From NCBI GenBank assembly GCA_036399015.1, contig DASWNW010000076.1, positions 1 through 64,000 on the forward strand: DNA of 64,000 nt, read 5' to 3'. Of this stretch, positions 61,542 through 64,000 are shown piece after piece. The notes under the pieces are model-generated. The model was not told where the DNA came from and searched no databases. It was given only the letters and a program-made list of their open reading frames with translations. The position numbers were made by a program, and so were the translations under genes. Position 1 is the first letter of the stretch. Every line of letters begins with the position of its first letter. This DNA is from QHVT01 sp036399015 (GTDB lineage: Bacteria; Acidobacteriota; Thermoanaerobaculia; Gp7-AA8).

Positions 61542-62502
61542 ACCGAGGCACCTCCACCTGATCGAAGATCCTCTGCAGCAGGTCCTCGAGGGCGAGACCT
61601 TCCATCTCCGCCTCGGGGCTGAGGGTGATGCGGTGCGACACGACGGGCGCCACGAGGGCCTTCACGTCGTCGGGGGTGATGAAGTCGCGTCCTTCCAGCG
61701 CGGCGGTGGCTCGGCTGGCCTCGAGCAGCGCGAGCGAGGCGCGGGGGCCGGCGCCGATCTGCACCGCCTCGTCGCGGCGGGTGCGGGAGACGAGCTCCTG
61801 GATGTAGCGGATGATGTGCGGCTCGACGCGCACCGCCGTGGTGACCGTGCGGCGCGCCTGGAGCAGCTCCTCGCCCGAGATCACCGGCTCCAGTGAGGCC
61901 ACCGTCTCGTCGTGCAGGCGGCGTCCCGCCGCGTACTCGTCGAGCATGCGCACCTCGTCGTCCTGCTCCGGGAAGTCGATGTTGATCTTGAAGAGGAAGC
62001 GGTCGCGCTGCGCCTCCGGCAGCGGGTAGGTGCCCTCGAACTCGACCGGGTTCTGCGTGGCGAAGACGGTGAAGACGGGGGAGATCGTGTAGCGCGCGCC
62101 GTCGATCGTGACCGCGCTCTCCTGCATCGACTCGAGCAGCGCCGACTGCGTGCGCGGCGGCGTGCGGTTGATCTCGTCGGCGAGGAGAATGTCGGTGAAG
62201 ACGGGGCCGGCGCGGAAGACGAACTCCTGCGACTTCTGGTTGAAGACGTTCGCGCCGACGAGGTCGGAAGGCATGAGGTCGGGCGTGAACTGGATGCGGC
62301 GGAAACGGCAGCCGAGGAGCTTCGCCAGCGTCAGCGCGAGCAGCGTCTTGCCGGTGCCGGGCACGCCTTCGAGCAGCATGTGCCCCCCGGCAAGAATCGA
62401 GGTGACGGCCAGCGTCTTCACGCGCGGCTGCCCCATGATCACCCGGTCGAGCTGCGTGCGCAGCGCGCCGAAGCGGGAGGCGATGTCGGTGATGGTCTGC
62501 AA
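61540..62502 (-). CDS. MoxR family AAA+ ATPase, 320 aa
   Basis: An AAA+ chaperone-like ATPase: Walker A EGVPGTGKTLLALTLAK, Walker B and sensor block ILLADEINRTPPRTQSALLESMQE, FATQNPVEFEGTYPLPEAQRDRFLFK, and C-terminal lid RTRRDEAVQIGAGPRASLALLEASRA. MoxR proteins remodel or insert cofactors into partner proteins, usually with DUF58/VWA partners, as here. Confidence 0.95.
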   Translation of the reverse strand: MQTITDIASRFGALRTQLDRVIMGQPRVKTLAVTSILAGGHMLLEGVPGTGKTLLALTLAKLLGCRFRRIQFTPDLMPSDLVGANVFNQKSQEFVFRAGPVFTDILLADEINRTPPRTQSALLESMQESAVTIDGARYTISPVFTVFATQNPVEFEGTYPLPEAQRDRFLFKINIDFPEQDDEVRMLDEYAAGRRLHDETVASLEPVISGEELLQARRTVTTAVRVEPHIIRYIQELVSRTRRDEAVQIGAGPRASLALLEASRATAALEGRDFITPDDVKALVAPVVSHRITLSPEAEMEGLALEDLLQRIFDQVEVPR

Positions 62503-62517
62503 ATGCGTTCTCCTTCG

Positions 62518-62613
62518 GCAGTCTCAGAGTCTCAGAGTCGCAGAGTCTCAGAGGGCTCCGCTCGTTTTTTCTCTGCGACTTTGAGACTGTGAGACTTTGA
62601 GACTCTGAGACTG
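62518..62613. repeat. Word-repeat palindrome (GAGTCTCA word) overlapping the DUF4350 gene end
   Basis: GTCTCAGA words (62519-62550) face TTGAGACT, GTGAGACT, TTGAGACT, CTGAGACT words (62580-62613). The loop holds a six-T run near 62564. The right arm encodes the QSQSLKVSQSQS tail of the DUF4350 protein on the minus strand. Confidence 0.85.
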
Positions 62614-63630
62614 AATCTTCCTGAATGCATCGTTCAATGCCTCCAGCGTCCCCCTCCCCCCCGTCAACTCCTCCACCCGCTTGTGCAGGGCGTCGCCGCG
62701 GAGGCCGGTGGTGTGGGCGATGGTGCGGGTGAGGGAGTCGTGGTAGAGCGCGAGCGCCTGCGGCTCGGTGGTCACGTCGCGGTAGAGCGCGCCGAGGGAG
62801 CGGACCAGGTCGACGGCCTCGGAGCGGGTCTCGCGGCGATCGTCCTCGGGGGCACCGATTCTCCTGCCGGCGCGCCAGAAGAGGAGCGTGGCGGCGAGGG
62901 CGAGGAGCAGCAGGAACGGACCGAGGTTCCACTCCTTCATCAGCTCCAGCGCGCCGTCGCCGCTGACGATGCCGTGCAGCACCTCGTCGAAGTAGACGGG
63001 GCGCCCCTCGCCGGCCAGCGCCTCGAGGACGCCCAGGTTTTTCGGCAGCACGCCGTTCTGAAACAGCTCCGGTGCGGAGAAGACGATCAGCTCTCCGCTG
63101 CCGATGCGCTCCCGCGCGACGATCACCTGCGTCCCGGCGGTGAAGAGCGCGTGCATGCGCGGCGGCAGCTCGACGTAGCCGCCGGAACTGCGGTAGAGCG
63201 GGAGCTCGTCGACGCCGGGCCAGACCGGGAAGACCTTCGTCGCCTTCCGCACCGGGACGACCTCCGACGGCAGCAGGCCGGTCGTCACGGCGAGCACGAA
63301 GCGTCCGCCGCGGCGGACGAAGGCCTCTTCACTGTCGCTGAGCAGCCGGGTCGCGGCCGGCTTCGGAGGAGCGTTGCCGATGTTGTCGGCGAGGCGGAAG
63401 ACGGTCGCGTTCGGCTCCACCGGCTCCCGCCCGAACGGCTTCGTGAGCGTGCCCACCTTCCGCTGCTTGCCGAGGTAGCCGTAGGCGAGGGAGAGGCCCC
63501 GGTTGGAGGTGTTCGCGGTGGAGTACTTGTCGTAGATCCGCTGCGAGGCGCGGCGGTCGCTGACAATCCAGAGGACGGCGATCGCGGCGAATGCGAGCAG
63601 CGCCGCGACCAGCGGCCAGACGCGTCTCAC
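62548..63630 (-). CDS. DUF4350 membrane protein, 360 aa
   Basis: One N-terminal helix (WPLVAALLAFAAIAVLWIVS), then a periplasmic DUF4350 domain (NTSNRGLSLAYGYLG, VFRLADNIGNAPPKPAAT, RGGRFVLAVTTGLLPSE, GELIVFSAPELFQNGVLPK) and a second helix (LGPFLLLLALAATLLFWRAG) with a cytoplasmic end. The last ~18 residues are repeat-derived. GTG start at 63630, overlapping the upstream stop (GTGA). A routine member of MoxR-DUF58 clusters; function unknown. Confidence 0.8.
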   Translation of the reverse strand: MRRVWPLVAALLAFAAIAVLWIVSDRRASQRIYDKYSTANTSNRGLSLAYGYLGKQRKVGTLTKPFGREPVEPNATVFRLADNIGNAPPKPAATRLLSDSEEAFVRRGGRFVLAVTTGLLPSEVVPVRKATKVFPVWPGVDELPLYRSSGGYVELPPRMHALFTAGTQVIVARERIGSGELIVFSAPELFQNGVLPKNLGVLEALAGEGRPVYFDEVLHGIVSGDGALELMKEWNLGPFLLLLALAATLLFWRAGRRIGAPEDDRRETRSEAVDLVRSLGALYRDVTTEPQALALYHDSLTRTIAHTTGLRGDALHKRVEELTGGRGTLEALNDAFRKIQSQSLKVSQSQSRREKTSGAL

Positions 63631-64000
63631 GCGGCACCCCGGCGGCGCAACGCGTCGAGGATGTGGCGCGCGCGGCCGCTGCAGTCGTCGAGCGCGTCGG
63701 ACGTGCTCTGGTCGTGCCCGTACCACTCCAGCTCGAAGCGGCGGGTGAGCTCGATGAGCTCCGGCCGCCAGGGGATCGACGGCGCGACCGTGGCCACGTA
63801 CTCCCAGTTCGTCCGCCCCTTGCGGAAGTGCAGCACGCCGGCGGAGTAGCAGGTGACGAGGACGGCGTGGTACCAGGCGCGGATGGCCTCGCGGAAGCGT
63901 CCCGCGGCGGCGAGCTGCGCGGCGTAGCGCTCCCACTCGGTGGCGCCGCGGGAGAGCGGGTCTTCGTCGCGGCGCGAGCCGACCGGCTCCGAGATCGCCA
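63627..64000 (-). CDS. DUF4129-like membrane protein, C-terminal part only
   Basis: The open frame ends at 63627 and reads AISEPVGSRRDEDPLSRGATEWERYAAQ from the window edge, then REAIRAWYHAVLVTCYSAGVLHFRKGRTNWEYV, WRPELIELTRRFELEWYG and SGRARHILDALRRRGAA. The AWYHAVL and RTNWEYV blocks are typical of the cytoplasmic DUF4129 domain next to DUF4350 genes. The N-terminal part lies beyond 64000. First visible gene of the MoxR operon. Confidence 0.75.
   Translation of the reverse strand, partial: AISEPVGSRRDEDPLSRGATEWERYAAQLAAAGRFREAIRAWYHAVLVTCYSAGVLHFRKGRTNWEYVATVAPSIPWRPELIELTRRFELEWYGHDQSTSDALDDCSGRARHILDALRRRGAA

Overview
The window is a GC-rich bacterial chromosome segment with strong G/C preference at third codon positions and densely packed genes, many joined by ATGA or GTGA stop/start overlaps. 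Several features point to Acidobacteriota, possibly a Thermoanaerobaculia-like lineage: two large secreted GWxTD plus VWFA proteins of the acidobacterial type, a DUF4388 protein, an Omp85 protein, prolipoprotein processing (lgt), and short repeated-word palindromes in many gene gaps. This is inference; no rRNA or tRNA gene was recognised.

Layout. 1-2148: two sugar-nucleotide epimerases. 2.3-5.6 kb: a secreted caspase-like protein, a Thr/Asn/Gly repeat lipoprotein, two DoxX genes (the second frameshifted) and a 2-oxoglutarate oxygenase. 5.7-8.7 kb: ruvA, cysS and a BtpA-like protein. 8.8-12 kb: two membrane exchangers and a thioredoxin-like gene with an in-frame UGA that looks like selenocysteine (UGGC motif and SECIS-like hairpin). 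12.1-14.1 kb: two DUF421 proteins, a small anchored protein and a LysE exporter. 14.3-19.7 kb: an Omp85 protein, a periplasmic protein, a histidine kinase, an NtrC-type regulator and a diguanylate cyclase. 20-26.4 kb: a class II aldolase, a BNR-repeat lipoprotein, a small islet bounded by copies of a response-regulator tail, and the two-subunit serine dehydratase. 26.5-34 kb: the tandem VWFA paralogues, a cysteine desulfurase and the DUF4388 protein. 34.2-40.5 kb: lgt, an ornithine cyclodeaminase-like enzyme, a frameshifted M20 peptidase, and a chromate-resistance locus with a perfect palindromic operator. 40.5-45.2 kb: a 21-bp minisatellite, a toxin-antitoxin pair, a beta-lactamase-like hydrolase and an ECF sigma factor. 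45.3-49.6 kb: aroC, a broken gene, an aminotransferase and rmuC. 49.8-54.8 kb: trpGDCFBA without trpE. 54.9-64 kb: a secreted metalloprotease, then the MoxR-DUF58-DUF4350-SpoIIM-RDD membrane cluster, whose first gene runs off the window.

The most unusual feature is a family of at least fifteen palindromes whose arms are tandem 6-10 bp words. The word differs between loci (GGTTGTC, GTTGCCG, TTGCTGG, GGTTCCTCG, AAAATTG, GATTGAG, GAGTCTCA) while the architecture is constant. Three loci share a core but carry different words. Some copies lie inside genes and are translated as linkers or tails (M20 peptidase, TrpD, a DUF4350 protein). The selenoprotein is the second main finding; its UGA makes it easy to truncate or call a pseudogene.
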